Shown here one piece after another: positions 45,661-53,999 of a DNA stretch of 64,000 nucleotides. The notes under the pieces are model-generated. The model did not search any database, had not been told where the DNA came from, and saw only the letters and a list, made by a program, of their open reading frames with translations. The stretch covers positions 248,001 to 312,000 of the forward strand of contig NZ_SOHK01000017.1 of the NCBI RefSeq assembly GCF_004404055.1, written 5' to 3'. A program made the position numbers and the translations under genes. Source of the stretch: Cryobacterium ruanii (GTDB taxonomy: Bacteria; Actinomycetota; Actinomycetes; Actinomycetales; Microbacteriaceae). How positions within the stretch are numbered: position 1 is the stretch's first letter; every line of letters starts with the position of its first letter.

Positions 45661-46845
45661 TCAACGGAACGCCGCGATGCCGGTGATGTGCTGGCCGAGA
45701 ATGAGGGTGTGCACCTCGTCGGTGCCCTCATAAGTGCGCACGCTCTCGAGGTTGTTCGCGTGCCGCATCGGGGAATAGTCGAGGGTAATCCCGTTGCCGC
45801 CGAGCATCGCGCGGGCCTCACGGCAGATGGCGATGGCTTCGCGGCAGTTGTTGAGCTTGCCCACCGAGATCTGGTGAGGGGCGAGCGTTCCGGCATCCTT
45901 GAGCCGGCCGAGCTGCAGGGCGAGGAGGGTGCCCTTGTTGATTTCGAGGGCCATGTTCACGAGCTTTTGTTGGGTGAGCTGGTAGCCGGCGAGCGGCTTG
46001 CCGAACTGCATCCGCTCCCGGGAGAAGGCCAGCGCCGTCAGGTAGCTGTCGCGGGCGGCGCCCATGACACCCCAGACGATGCCGTAGCGGGCCTCGCCCA
46101 GACACTCGAACGGACCGCGTAGGCCGCGCGCCTTGGGCAGCATGGCCGAGTCGGGAAGGCGCAGCTCGTTCAGTTCGATCTCGCACTGGATGGAGGCACG
46201 CATCGAGAGCTTCGGCTCGATCAGCGTGGCGACGAAACCGGGGGTGTTCGTTGGAACGACGAAGCCGCGGATCCCTTCATCCGTCATCGCCCAGATGATC
46301 GCGACCTGCGCGACCGTGGCGAGGCCGATCCAGCGTTTGGTACCGTTAATCACCCAGTCGGTGCCGTCGCGGCGCGCGAAGGTGGTCATGCTTGCGGGGT
46401 CGGAACCGGCAGATGGTTCCGTCAATCCGAAACAACCGATGACCGAACCTTCGGCCATGCGCGGCAGCCACTCGTTCTTCTGTTCCTCAGAGCCGTGCTT
46501 GTGGATGGCGCTCATCGCGAGCGAACCCTGCACGCTGACGAAGGTGCGCAGTCCGGAATCGCCGGCCTCCAGCTCGAGTGCGGCAAGGCCGTATTCGACC
46601 GCGGTGCGCCCGGGACAACCGTAACCCTTCAGGTGCATGCCGAGCAGGCCGAGCTTCGCCATCTGCGGAATGATCTCAAGCGGAAAGACTGCCTCCTCGT
46701 ACCAACCCGCAATATTCGGCTTGATGATGGTGTTGACAAAGGCCCGCACCTCGCCTCGCAGGGCTATTTCTGTCTCGGTCAGCAGGGAATCGATGCCCAC
46801 GAGGTCGGCGGCGTCGGTCAGGTCGGTGTCAAGCAGAGCGGTCAT
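45661..46845 (-). CDS. glutaryl-CoA dehydrogenase-type acyl-CoA dehydrogenase
   Basis: A 394-aa FAD enzyme. FGLTEPSAGSDPASMTTFARR near 131-151 and INGTKRWIGLATVAQVAII near 156-174 are acyl-CoA dehydrogenase motifs. The C-terminal YEGTDEVHTLILGQHITGI carries the catalytic Glu in the arrangement of glutaryl-CoA dehydrogenases, which oxidise and decarboxylate glutaryl-CoA to crotonyl-CoA in lysine/tryptophan or glutarate breakdown. SMRASIQCEIELNELRLPDS near 218-237 also fits that subfamily. It sits 48 bp after the CoA-transferase gene and 18 bp before the GntR gene. Electron transfer to ETF is assumed. Confidence 0.87.
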   Translation of the reverse strand: MTALLDTDLTDAADLVGIDSLLTETEIALRGEVRAFVNTIIKPNIAGWYEEAVFPLEIIPQMAKLGLLGMHLKGYGCPGRTAVEYGLAALELEAGDSGLRTFVSVQGSLAMSAIHKHGSEEQKNEWLPRMAEGSVIGCFGLTEPSAGSDPASMTTFARRDGTDWVINGTKRWIGLATVAQVAIIWAMTDEGIRGFVVPTNTPGFVATLIEPKLSMRASIQCEIELNELRLPDSAMLPKARGLRGPFECLGEARYGIVWGVMGAARDSYLTALAFSRERMQFGKPLAGYQLTQQKLVNMALEINKGTLLALQLGRLKDAGTLAPHQISVGKLNNCREAIAICREARAMLGGNGITLDYSPMRHANNLESVRTYEGTDEVHTLILGQHITGIAAFR

Positions 46846-46893
46846 GAGTCGTCTTTCGGTCGGTAGAGCGGATGCCCGGGGTCGGCTGGTTGG

Positions 46894-48081
46894 TCAGCGA
46901 GTGCTGAGCGCGCCCCCAGCATCATAAAAAGACGCGCCGGTGTGCTCGCCGAGCAGCGGCGGCGGGCGCAGGTAGCGGGCGGGGGTGGCGGACAGGCTGA
47001 TCGGGTTCGCGATCTGCTGGCTCACGCGGAAACCCGCGGCATCTTTCACCGGAACGACGGGAGCCAGGCCGAGCAGAGTGGCCAGGTCGAGAGCCTCGGC
47101 GATCGAATTCACCTTGCCGGCGGGCACCCGCGCCAGGGAAAGCTGAGCAGTCCACGCGGCGGCCGACCGCGTCTCGAGCCGTTCTTCGAGCAGTGCCTTG
47201 AGCACGGCGCGGTGCGCGAGGCGGTTCGCGTTGCGGTCGAAACGCGTGTCGGCGGCGAGGTCGGGTAGCCCGAGCACCTCGACGAGGTTGCTGAACTGCT
47301 TGTCGGTGCCGACGGCGATCGCGATCGGGTCGTCGAGGGTGCGAAAAGTCTCGTAGGGAGCGATGCTCGGGTGGGCATTGCCGAGTCGCGTCGGCGCGAC
47401 CCCCGTGGCGAGCGTGCTCGAGGCCTGGTTGACGAGGCCGGCGAGCAGGGACGAGAGCAGGTTCACGTCGACCCGCTGGCCGAGGCCGCTCTGGTCGCGC
47501 CAGCGCAGTGCAGCGAGAATACCCACGACCGCGTTCTGCCCGGTCAATACGTCGACGAGGGCAACGCCGACCTTGCTCGGTTCCGAATCGGGTGCGCCGG
47601 TCACGCTCATGAGACCGCCGACGGCCTGCACGAGCAGGTCGTAACCGGGCAGCGCAGCGCCGCCGGTGCGGCCGAATCCGGTGATCGAGCAGTAGACGAG
47701 CTCGGGGCGCTCCGCAGTCAGGGTGGCATAGTCGAGGCCATACTGCTCCATGACGCCGGGGCGAAAGTTCTCGATCACAACATCGGCACCCAGGGCGAGC
47801 GCGCGCGCCTCGGCCAGGCCGCTGTCGGTGTGCAGATCGCAGACGACCGAACGCTTATTGCGGTTGACGCTCGCGAAGTAGCTGCCCATGCCGTTCTCAT
47901 CGACCGGCGGTACCCAGGCGCGAGTGTCATCGCCGAGCGGATGCTCGATCTTAATGACATCGGCGCCGAAATCGGCGAGAATCATCGTCGCGAAAGGCCC
48001 GGCGAGCACGCGGGAAAAATCGGCCACACGGATGCCGTCCAGCGGCCCGGTCGTGAGCGTCACGTCCTCAAACCGAGTCAT
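46894..48081 (-). CDS. CaiB/BaiF-family CoA-transferase
   Basis: A 395-aa class III CoA-transferase. GIRVADFSRVLAGPFATMIL near 15-34, GADVIKIEHPLGDDTR near 37-52, NRNKRSVVCDLHTD near 73-86, and VALVDVLTGQNAVVG near 171-185 with the catalytic Asp are all in place. Next to glutaryl-CoA dehydrogenase the likely reaction is transfer of CoA from succinyl-CoA to glutarate, as in the human succinate-hydroxymethylglutarate CoA-transferase. That assignment is inference from context. The start overlaps a TACAGT -10-like box with a 6-nt gap and directly follows a 17-bp palindrome. Confidence 0.85.
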   Translation of the reverse strand: MTRFEDVTLTTGPLDGIRVADFSRVLAGPFATMILADFGADVIKIEHPLGDDTRAWVPPVDENGMGSYFASVNRNKRSVVCDLHTDSGLAEARALALGADVVIENFRPGVMEQYGLDYATLTAERPELVYCSITGFGRTGGAALPGYDLLVQAVGGLMSVTGAPDSEPSKVGVALVDVLTGQNAVVGILAALRWRDQSGLGQRVDVNLLSSLLAGLVNQASSTLATGVAPTRLGNAHPSIAPYETFRTLDDPIAIAVGTDKQFSNLVEVLGLPDLAADTRFDRNANRLAHRAVLKALLEERLETRSAAAWTAQLSLARVPAGKVNSIAEALDLATLLGLAPVVPVKDAAGFRVSQQIANPISLSATPARYLRPPPLLGEHTGASFYDAGGALSTR

Positions 48082-48098
48082 TTGGATACTGTATCCAA
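48082..48098. promoter_or_regulatory. perfect operator-like palindrome at the CaiB gene start
   Basis: TTGGATAC-T-GTATCCAA, 8-bp perfect arms around one base, ends directly at the start codon of the CoA-transferase gene and covers the TACAGT -10 box (48088-48093). FadR-type GntR operators are short palindromes of this kind. The gene for a FadR-type regulator is third in the same operon. Confidence 0.75.
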
Positions 48099-48171
48099 TT
48101 TTTCTCGAAAGAGAAAGAGGGTCGCGGAAGCCGGAGCCGTCGGGGCCAACTCCCCCACTGATCGACCGTGC

Positions 48172-48264
48172 GGGTGTTCGAAATGGTCACGGATGCTGAC
48201 GCGGGTGTTCGAAATGGTCACGGACGCTGACGCGGGTGTTCGAAATGGTCACGGATGCTGACGC
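48172..48264. repeat. three tandem 31-bp repeats
   Basis: Three consecutive copies at 48172-48202, 48203-48233 and 48234-48264, identical except for one T/C difference in the second, with a 4-bp partial start after the last. Each contains TTCGAAATGGTCAC and the GGATGC core of the window-wide heptamer. It lies in the 205-bp gap between xthA and the CoA-transferase gene. There are no spacers, so it is not a CRISPR. Confidence 0.93.
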
Positions 48265-48286
48265 GGGTGGGCGGCCGTCATCAGGT

Positions 48287-49123
48287 CTAGAAGATCATTG
48301 GGCGGTCGTCGTCATCGCCGCCCAGGTCGAGGTCGACGAGCACCGGCACGTGGTCGCTCGGGGCGTCGCCCTTGCGCTCGTTGCGGTGGATGCTGGCATC
48401 CGTCACGAGATCGGCGAACGCGGGCGAGCCGAGGATGAAGTCGATGCGCATGCCCTCGTTGCGCGGAAACCGCAGCTGCTTGTAGTCCCAGAAGGTGAAA
48501 CCCTCCGGTACGATCGGCCGCACGACGTCGGCTAGGCCGGCCCGCTCGAAGGCGTCGAACGCCGCCCGCTCCTCGGGTGAGATGTGGGTCGACTGGCCGG
48601 GCACGAAGCTCGGGTCGCCCATATCCTCGTCACGGGGCGCAACGTTCCAGTCGCCCATCATGGCCAGGGCCAGCGCGGGGTTTGCGGCGAGTTCCTCGGC
48701 CGCGTGGGTCTCCAGGGCCCCCAGCCAGGCCAGCTTGTAGGCATAGTGCGAGTCGCCGAGCGCACGCCCGTTCGGCACGTACAGGCTCCACAATCGCAGG
48801 TCGTTCACCGTCACACCGAGGGCTCGCGCCTCGAGCGGCTGGTCGGGCCCGACCGCACCCTTCAAAAAGCCGGGCATATTGGGAAAGGCGGTGACGACAT
48901 CCGTCATCGGTTCGCGGCTCGCGAACGCCACACCGTTCCACTGGCTCAGGCCGTGAATGGCGAGGTCGTAGCCGGCGTCCTCGAACACCTGCGACGGAAA
49001 CTGTTCCGGTTTGCACTTGATCTCCTGCATGGCGAGAACGTCGATGTCCTCGCGTTCCATCCAATCGACGATTCGCCCGGAGCGGGCACGAACGGAGTTG
49101 ACGTTCCAGGTGGCAATGCGCAT
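48287..49123 (-). CDS. xthA: exodeoxyribonuclease III
   Basis: A 278-aa AP endonuclease/3'-exonuclease of the base-excision pathway. MRIATWNVNSVRAR is the family start; LAMQEIKCKPEQFP near 31-44 holds the metal-binding Glu, LYVPNGRALGDSHYAYKLAW near 114-133 the catalytic Tyr region, MGDWNVAPRDEDMGDP near 156-171 the Asp/Asn pair, and APSDHVPVLVDLDL near 256-269 the catalytic His. The tail DDDDRPMIF is acidic. TAGGCT lies 6 nt before the ATG, suggesting a leaderless message. It is divergent from the F420-dependent oxidoreductase gene. Confidence 0.94.
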   Translation of the reverse strand: MRIATWNVNSVRARSGRIVDWMEREDIDVLAMQEIKCKPEQFPSQVFEDAGYDLAIHGLSQWNGVAFASREPMTDVVTAFPNMPGFLKGAVGPDQPLEARALGVTVNDLRLWSLYVPNGRALGDSHYAYKLAWLGALETHAAEELAANPALALAMMGDWNVAPRDEDMGDPSFVPGQSTHISPEERAAFDAFERAGLADVVRPIVPEGFTFWDYKQLRFPRNEGMRIDFILGSPAFADLVTDASIHRNERKGDAPSDHVPVLVDLDLGGDDDDRPMIF

Positions 49124-49129
49124 GCCTTC

Positions 49130-49135
49130 AGCCTA
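49130..49135 (-). promoter_or_regulatory. candidate leaderless -10 box (TAGGCT) for xthA
   Basis: On the minus strand TAGGCT ends 6 nt before the xthA ATG at 49123. Confidence 0.5.
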
Positions 49136-49231
49136 TAAGGGGCCAGCCTCCAGTTCGCAGGCCGAAGAGGATGCCGCCGCACGCGGTAGTGCGATTGAAT
49201 AGTACAAAACATCCAGTGCAGAAAGGTCACA

Positions 49232-50233
49232 ATGACGCAGTTGCAGATTGGCTATGCGGCCATGTTGGAGCAGTTCGCACCGGCCGAGGCGGTCGCCCTT
49301 TCGGCCTACGCCGAGGAGCACGGCTTCACCGGCGTCATGGCGGCCGATCACTTTCAACCGTGGGTTCCGGCCCAGGGGCAGTCGAGCTTCGTCTGGAGCG
49401 TGCTCGCCGCGATCGCCGAGCGCACCAGGGGCGACTTCGGGCCCGGTGTGACCGCACCGACTTTTCGCTGGCACCCGGCCATGGTCGCTCAGGCATCCGC
49501 GACCCTCGCCTCGATGTATCCCGGCCGGCACTGGCTCGGGCTCGGTTCCGGCGAGGCCCTGAACGAGCACATCGTGGGCGGCTACTGGCCCGAAGCGCCC
49601 GAACGCATCAACCGCATGTTCGAGGCCATCGAGATCATCTCGAAGCTGTTCGCCGGCTCGATCGCCGGTAAGGACGTCAAGCATTCCGGCCAGTTCTTCA
49701 AGCTGGAATCAACCCGGCTGTGGACGATGCCTGAAGTTGCCCCCGAGATTTTGGTCGCCACTGCCGGCCCGGTCACCGCCAAGCGCGCCGGAAGGCTGGC
49801 CGACGGCCTCATTACGGTCGGGGCTCCGCTGGAGAAGATCTCGATGCTGTTCGGCAAGTTCGACGACGGCGCCCGCGAGGCCGGTAAGGACCCCTCACTC
49901 ATGCCCAAGGTGCTGCAGTTGCACATGAGCTGGGCCGAGACCGACGAAGAGGCCATGACCAACGCGCTGCACGAGTGGCCGAACGGTGGCATGAAGTTTC
50001 CGAAGGGAGATATCCGTTCGCCGTTCGAGTTCGAGCAGATGGCCAAGCTCGTACGTCCGGAGGACTTCGAGGGCCGCATGATCATCTCGGCAGATCCCGA
50101 CGAGCACCGCAGGTACATTCAGAAGTTCGTCGACCTCGGCTTCGATCGCATCTACCTGCACAACGTGGGCCGCAACCAGAAGCAGTGGATCGACGTCTTT
50201 GGCGCATCCGTTCTGCCGAAGCTCGTTCGGTAG
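49232..50233 (+). CDS. F420-dependent glucose-6-phosphate dehydrogenase-family oxidoreductase (LLM class)
   Basis: A 333-aa luciferase-like monooxygenase-fold protein of the FGD (G6PDH) family, which passes a hydride to F420. Diagnostic blocks are LQIGYAAMLEQFAPAEAVAL near 4-23, AADHFQPWVPAQGQSSF near 37-53 (the DHFQPW motif of FGD), APTFRWHPAMVAQASATLAS near 74-93 and GLGSGEALNEHIVGG near 105-119. Whether glucose-6-phosphate is the true donor depends on three phosphate-binding residues I cannot align with certainty. GAAAGG precedes the ATG. It is directly followed (0 nt) by cofE, so the enzyme and the last step of its cofactor are co-transcribed. Confidence 0.86.
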   Translation: MTQLQIGYAAMLEQFAPAEAVALSAYAEEHGFTGVMAADHFQPWVPAQGQSSFVWSVLAAIAERTRGDFGPGVTAPTFRWHPAMVAQASATLASMYPGRHWLGLGSGEALNEHIVGGYWPEAPERINRMFEAIEIISKLFAGSIAGKDVKHSGQFFKLESTRLWTMPEVAPEILVATAGPVTAKRAGRLADGLITVGAPLEKISMLFGKFDDGAREAGKDPSLMPKVLQLHMSWAETDEEAMTNALHEWPNGGMKFPKGDIRSPFEFEQMAKLVRPEDFEGRMIISADPDEHRRYIQKFVDLGFDRIYLHNVGRNQKQWIDVFGASVLPKLVR

Positions 50234-51067
50234 ATGCCGCACGATTCGCTGCCCGACGCGGCTGCCGCAGAAGTGGGCGCCATGGAGCTGTTCGGGCTCA
50301 AGGTGTTCACGCTCGGCGGCTTCGGCGAGATTCGGGCCGGCGACGACCTCGCCGAACTGGTCGCGGAGGCCGCGCAGTCCCGCCTGCTCGACGGCGATAT
50401 CGTGGCGGTGACCAGCAAGATCGTCTCCAAGGCAGAGGGGCGCACCGTCGCTTCGGCCGATCGGGAACAGGCGATCACCGACGAGACCGTGCGCGTCGTG
50501 GCCTCGCGGGCGCACCCAGGCGGCCTCACCCGCATCGTCGAGAACCGGCAGGGCCTGGTGATGGCCGCGGCCGGCGTTGACACCAGCAACGCGCCAGACG
50601 GCGTGGTCTTGCTGCTGCCGCTCGATCCGGATGCCTCGGCGCGCGCCCTCTGCGCGGCCCTGCGCGAGCGCACCGGGCTACGGCTGGGCGTGCTCGTGAC
50701 CGATACCGCCGGACGCCCGTGGCGCGAGGGTCAGACCGACATTGCCATCGGCGCGGCCGGACTCGCGGTGCTCGACGACCTGCGCGGCACACCGGATGCC
50801 TCCGGTCGTCGCCTCGAGGTCACCGTTGCGGCCGTCGCCGACGAGATCGCCGGTGCCGCCGACCTGGTCAAGGGCAAGACCAGCGGCAACCCGGTCGCCG
50901 TGGTGCGCGGACTCGGCCGGCTGGTCGGCGACCTGGACGCCGTCGGCGCCCGGGCGCTGCAACGCCCGAGCGACACCGACATGTTTCGTCTTGGCACGGC
51001 GGAGGCCCGCGCCGAAGGGTATGCGGAGGGGTATGCCGCCGGGCGTGCGGCGAAAGGAGAGGTCTAG
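50234..51067 (+). CDS. cofE: coenzyme F420-0:L-glutamate ligase (single-domain CofE)
   Basis: CofE adds the gamma-glutamate tail to F420-0 using GTP. The 277-aa protein shows [20 protein letters not shown] near 50-69, [20 protein letters not shown] near 97-116, [20 protein letters not shown] near 155-174 and [19 protein letters not shown] near 213-231, the conserved blocks of the family. Mycobacterial FbiB has an extra C-terminal FMN-reductase domain; it is absent here. The ATG at 50234 abuts the upstream stop; ATG 50282 (MELFGLKVF) is a possible internal start that matches other CofE proteins better. The stop overlaps the convergent SnoaL-like gene by 4 bp. Confidence 0.92.
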   Translation: MPHDSLPDAAAAEVGAMELFGLKVFTLGGFGEIRAGDDLAELVAEAAQSRLLDGDIVAVTSKIVSKAEGRTVASADREQAITDETVRVVASRAHPGGLTRIVENRQGLVMAAAGVDTSNAPDGVVLLLPLDPDASARALCAALRERTGLRLGVLVTDTAGRPWREGQTDIAIGAAGLAVLDDLRGTPDASGRRLEVTVAAVADEIAGAADLVKGKTSGNPVAVVRGLGRLVGDLDAVGARALQRPSDTDMFRLGTAEARAEGYAEGYAAGRAAKGEV

Positions 51068-51414
51068 ATCGAGATGGTGAGGGCCTGGATCAGGCCGCTC
51101 TCGGCGTCGAGTTCGAAGCGGTAGCTGAGGTCGACGCTGCGGCCCGGAAAGTTACCCGCGATTCGGTTGACGACGGTCGTGGCCGTTTCGTCTTTCTCGA
51201 TGCGCAGCTGGGTGGTCGTGTACTCGAATTCGGTGACGGTCTCGGCGAGCCAGGCTGCGATGGCCGCCTCACCGGTGTAGGTCTTGCCGTCATCGACGAC
51301 GACCGCGTTTTCGGCGAAGGTGGCTCTGGCTGAGGCTGGTTTGGCGCTGACGCTGCGTTCGAGGTATGTGGTGATGGCCATGGGCAGCGGGCGCGACTGG
51401 GTAGTGGGTGACAT
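51064..51414 (-). CDS. SnoaL-like / NTF2-fold protein
   Basis: A 116-aa protein with the cone-shaped NTF2-like fold pattern: [20 protein letters not shown] (helices), [21 protein letters not shown] near 36-56 (the typical G..I..W turn), then four antiparallel strands ending [20 protein letters not shown]. Members are hydrolases, isomerases or simple binding proteins; no function can be named. AGGAGG lies 4 nt before the ATG. It is convergent with cofE and divergent from cofC, that is, embedded in the F420 locus on the other strand. Confidence 0.72.
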   Translation of the reverse strand: MSPTTQSRPLPMAITTYLERSVSAKPASARATFAENAVVVDDGKTYTGEAAIAAWLAETVTEFEYTTTQLRIEKDETATTVVNRIAGNFPGRSVDLSYRFELDAESGLIQALTISI

Positions 51415-51543
51415 GGAACCTCCTGGACCGTCCAAACGAACGTACTCGGGTCGACGGATATGCATCCTCGACCCTTCAGGCTACCGCGCGCAAGCCTGCA
51501 CGATGTTGCCAGCGGTTGCAGGCAGACGCAACAACGGCGCTGG

Positions 51544-51549
51544 TAGCGT
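51544..51549 (+). promoter_or_regulatory. candidate leaderless -10 box (TAGCGT) for cofC
   Basis: TAGCGT ends 6 nt before the ATG at 51556, and no ribosome binding site is present. Confidence 0.5.
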
Positions 51550-51555
51550 TCTGCT

Positions 51556-52239
51556 ATGGACCACACCCAGCGCGTCGACGACGGAACAGCGTCGCTACAC
51601 CCTGCCACGCCACGCTGGGTGGTCATCGTTCCCGTCAAGGGGAACCAGGGGGCGAAGAGTCGACTTCGTGATCTGCCCGAGCGAACGGCGCTCGCGGAGG
51701 CTTTCGCGCTCGACACCGTGGCGGCGCTGGTGGCGGCATTCGCTGTGGAACAGGTATTCGTGGTGACCGGGAGCGCGCATCTCGGCACGCTGCTCGCCGG
51801 GCTCGGCGCGGTCATTGTTTTCGAAGTGCCGGGGCCAAAATTGGGGCATGCCCGGTTGAACGCCGCGATCGCGCAGGGGATCACGGCCGCGCGGATCGCC
51901 TGCCCCGATGCGTCTGTGGCCGTGATGACGGGAGACCTGCCCGCCCTTCGCCCGACCGATCTCGAGAGCGTGTTCGGGCTCGCAGCTGGGTACGCGCGGT
52001 CGATGGTGGCCGACGCCGACGGAGGGGGAACGACGACCCTGTTCGCCCGCGCGGGCGCGGCCCTCACGCCACAGTTCGGTGTCGGCTCCCGCGCCGCGCA
52101 CGCCGCCGCCGGCCACGTGGTGCTCGACCTGCCGCTCACCTCGCCGCTGCGGCGGGACGTCGACACGGCAGCCGACCTCGACGCTGCCCGGGTGCTCGGG
52201 CTCGGTCCGCACACGAGCACGCTGTTGGGGCAGTCCTAG
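51556..52239 (+). CDS. cofC: 2-phospho-L-lactate (or PEP) guanylyltransferase
   Basis: CofC/FbiD activates 2-phospho-L-lactate, PEP or 3-phosphoglycerate with GTP for F420-0 assembly. The 227-aa protein has the nucleotidyltransferase opening WVVIVPVKGNQGAKSRLRDL near 21-40, the GHARLNAAIAQGITAAR segment near 98-114, and SVAVMTGDLPALRPTDLESV near 120-139 with the metal-binding Asp. VADADGGGTTTLFA near 152-165 and FGVGSRAAHAAAG near 175-187 are family motifs. Which three-carbon acid is used cannot be read from the sequence. It converges on cofD with a 12-bp gap. Confidence 0.92.
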   Translation: MDHTQRVDDGTASLHPATPRWVVIVPVKGNQGAKSRLRDLPERTALAEAFALDTVAALVAAFAVEQVFVVTGSAHLGTLLAGLGAVIVFEVPGPKLGHARLNAAIAQGITAARIACPDASVAVMTGDLPALRPTDLESVFGLAAGYARSMVADADGGGTTTLFARAGAALTPQFGVGSRAAHAAAGHVVLDLPLTSPLRRDVDTAADLDAARVLGLGPHTSTLLGQS

Positions 52240-52251
52240 TTCAACGGGACG

Positions 52252-53229
52252 TCAGAGCGCCAGCACGGCAGCAGCCATCGCGGTCGTGGCCGACAGGTCG
52301 GTCATCCACAGCGGTACGGCAGCGGAACGAATGCCGGCGGCCGCCAGCGCGGGCAACGCCGCGGCATCCGTTTCGTCGATGAGCCAGGCATCCAGGAGTC
52401 CACCTGCGCTGCGTGCACCGTAGTGCCGCCCGACCGCGAGTGCGCTGGTTTCGACGCCGATCGTGTGCAGGCAGGCGTCGGCCATGCCGCGCACCGCTGC
52501 GCCGCCGATGATCGGCGATACCCCGACCACCCGCGCGGCCGTCGAACGGAGTGCGGCGCGCACCCCCGGCACGGCGAGGATGGTGCCAACCGACACGACG
52601 GGGTTCGATGGCGGAAGCACGACCAGGTCGGCCTCTCCGATGGCTTCGAGCACGCCGGGCGCGGCGACGGCTTCAGCCAGCCCCCGCTGCTCAAAACCGG
52701 TGATGGCAACCCGTGCGCGGTACCGTACCCACCATTCTTCAAAGTGAATATAGTCACCCGCGACATGCTCGTCAATATTCTTGGCGAGGCATACATAGGT
52801 TTCGACCGGCTGGTCGCTCATGGGCAGAAGTCTGGCTCCCGGCTGCCAGCGACGGCAGAGAAACTCGGTCGCCGCGCTCAGTGTCGATCCATCACGCAGC
52901 AGGTCGGTGCGCACGATGTGGGTGGCGAGGTCGAGGTCTCCGAGTGTGAACCAGGACCAGCCGCGGCCGTAGGCGGCGATCTCGGCCGAGGCCCGCCGGG
53001 ACTCGTCGGGTCGGCCCCAGCCCTGCTCCTCGTTGATGCCGCCGCCGAGGGTGTACATGACGGTGTCGAGGTCGGGGCAGATTCGCAGCCCGTCGAGCCA
53101 CATGTCGTCGCCGGTGTTGACGATCACCGTGACGGTCGCGTCGGGCGCGGCGACGGCGAGGTGGGCTAGCAGGCCGCGGGTGAACCGGGCGCCGCCGACC
53201 CCGCCGGCCAGTACGGTGACATTTCTCAT
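52252..53229 (-). CDS. cofD: 2-phospho-L-lactate transferase (CofD/FbiA)
   Basis: CofD joins the activated C3 acid to FO to form F420-0 or its dehydro form. The 325-aa protein opens RNVTVLAGGVGGARFTRGLL, with the GGVGG nucleotide loop at 9-13. NTGDDMWLDGLRICPDLDTV near 40-59 is the family signature, VLPPSNPVVSVGTIL near 205-219 and GVSPIIGGAAVRGMAD near 237-252 close the FO site. It is the last gene of a four-gene minus-strand operon: its ATG overlaps the stop of the ABC ATPase gene (ATGA), tying it to the proposed F420-precursor transporter. Confidence 0.94.
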   Translation of the reverse strand: MRNVTVLAGGVGGARFTRGLLAHLAVAAPDATVTVIVNTGDDMWLDGLRICPDLDTVMYTLGGGINEEQGWGRPDESRRASAEIAAYGRGWSWFTLGDLDLATHIVRTDLLRDGSTLSAATEFLCRRWQPGARLLPMSDQPVETYVCLAKNIDEHVAGDYIHFEEWWVRYRARVAITGFEQRGLAEAVAAPGVLEAIGEADLVVLPPSNPVVSVGTILAVPGVRAALRSTAARVVGVSPIIGGAAVRGMADACLHTIGVETSALAVGRHYGARSAGGLLDAWLIDETDAAALPALAAAGIRSAAVPLWMTDLSATTAMAAAVLAL

Positions 53230-53999
53230 GACGCGGCCGAATACACGATGACCGGATGCCCGCCGCGTGGATGTTTCAGAATGAAGCAATCGACTCCGTA
53301 CACGGCACCGATGATCTCGGGGGTGAGCACCTCGGCGGGCGCGCCCGAAGCTACGAGCAGGCCGCCGTCGAGCATCAGGATGTGGTCGCAGTACGCCGCC
53401 GCGAGATTGAGGTCGTGCAGGGCCATGATCGCCGTCACTCCGAGCTCGCGCACCTGCCCGAGCAGGGAGAGCTGGGCACTCACGTCGAGGTGGTTGGTCG
53501 GTTCGTCGAGCAGCATCAGGCTCGGCTGCTGCGCCATCGCCCGCGCGATCTGCACCCGCTGTTGTTGACCGCCGCTCAGCGTGTGCCAGGATCGGTCGGC
53601 CAGCGTCCCGGCGCCGACGGCTTCGAGGGCGTCGAACGCTACGGCGCGATCCTCCTCGCCGCTGAACGAGCCCATGAGTTTCGTGCGGTGCGGAATGCGC
53701 CCGAGCAGCACGACTTCGAGCACGGTCAGTTCCACACTCGGTGCCGCATTCTGTTCGAGCAGGGCGATGCGCCGGGCCGCGTCGCGTCGGGGCAGGGAGC
53801 CGATCGTGATGCCGTCGAGGGAGGCGGTACCGGCATCCGCTTTGTCGATGCCGGCGATTACTCGCAGCAGGGTGGATTTGCCTGCGCCGTTCGGCCCGAG
53901 TAGGCCGGTGACGCTGCCGGTCGGCAGCGACGCCGACACCTGTCGCAGAATTCTGGTGCCGTCGATGGTGAACGACAAACCGTCGAGGTCTACGCCCAC
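53226..53999 (-). CDS. ABC transporter ATPase of the proposed F420-0 uptake system
   Basis: A 257-aa FecE/BtuD-type ATPase. Walker A GPNGAGKSTLL near 35-45, signature TLSGGQQQRVQIARA near 140-154, Walker B LMLLDEPTNHLDV near 162-174, switch His in MALHDLNLA near 193-201. Its GTG start overlaps the permease end by 10 bp and its stop overlaps cofD by 4 bp. The position between a metal-chelate-type permease and cofD matches the cassette that NCBI/TIGRFAM models name as a proposed F420-0 ABC transporter; that naming is a genomic-context proposal, not a measured activity. Confidence 0.85.
   Translation of the reverse strand: MGVDLDGLSFTIDGTRILRQVSASLPTGSVTGLLGPNGAGKSTLLRVIAGIDKADAGTASLDGITIGSLPRRDAARRIALLEQNAAPSVELTVLEVVLLGRIPHRTKLMGSFSGEEDRAVAFDALEAVGAGTLADRSWHTLSGGQQQRVQIARAMAQQPSLMLLDEPTNHLDVSAQLSLLGQVRELGVTAIMALHDLNLAAAYCDHILMLDGGLLVASGAPAEVLTPEIIGAVYGVDCFILKHPRGGHPVIVYSAAS

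Noticed and set aside
47371..48261. 296-codon plus-strand frame running into the 31-bp repeats
   Set aside because: It is antisense to the CaiB-type CoA-transferase; the repeats give the same peptide in shifted frames, and no start signal is present.
48172..48264. Possible CRISPR array
   Set aside because: Three units abut directly without spacers and no cas gene is nearby. The same reasoning excludes 61113-61252.
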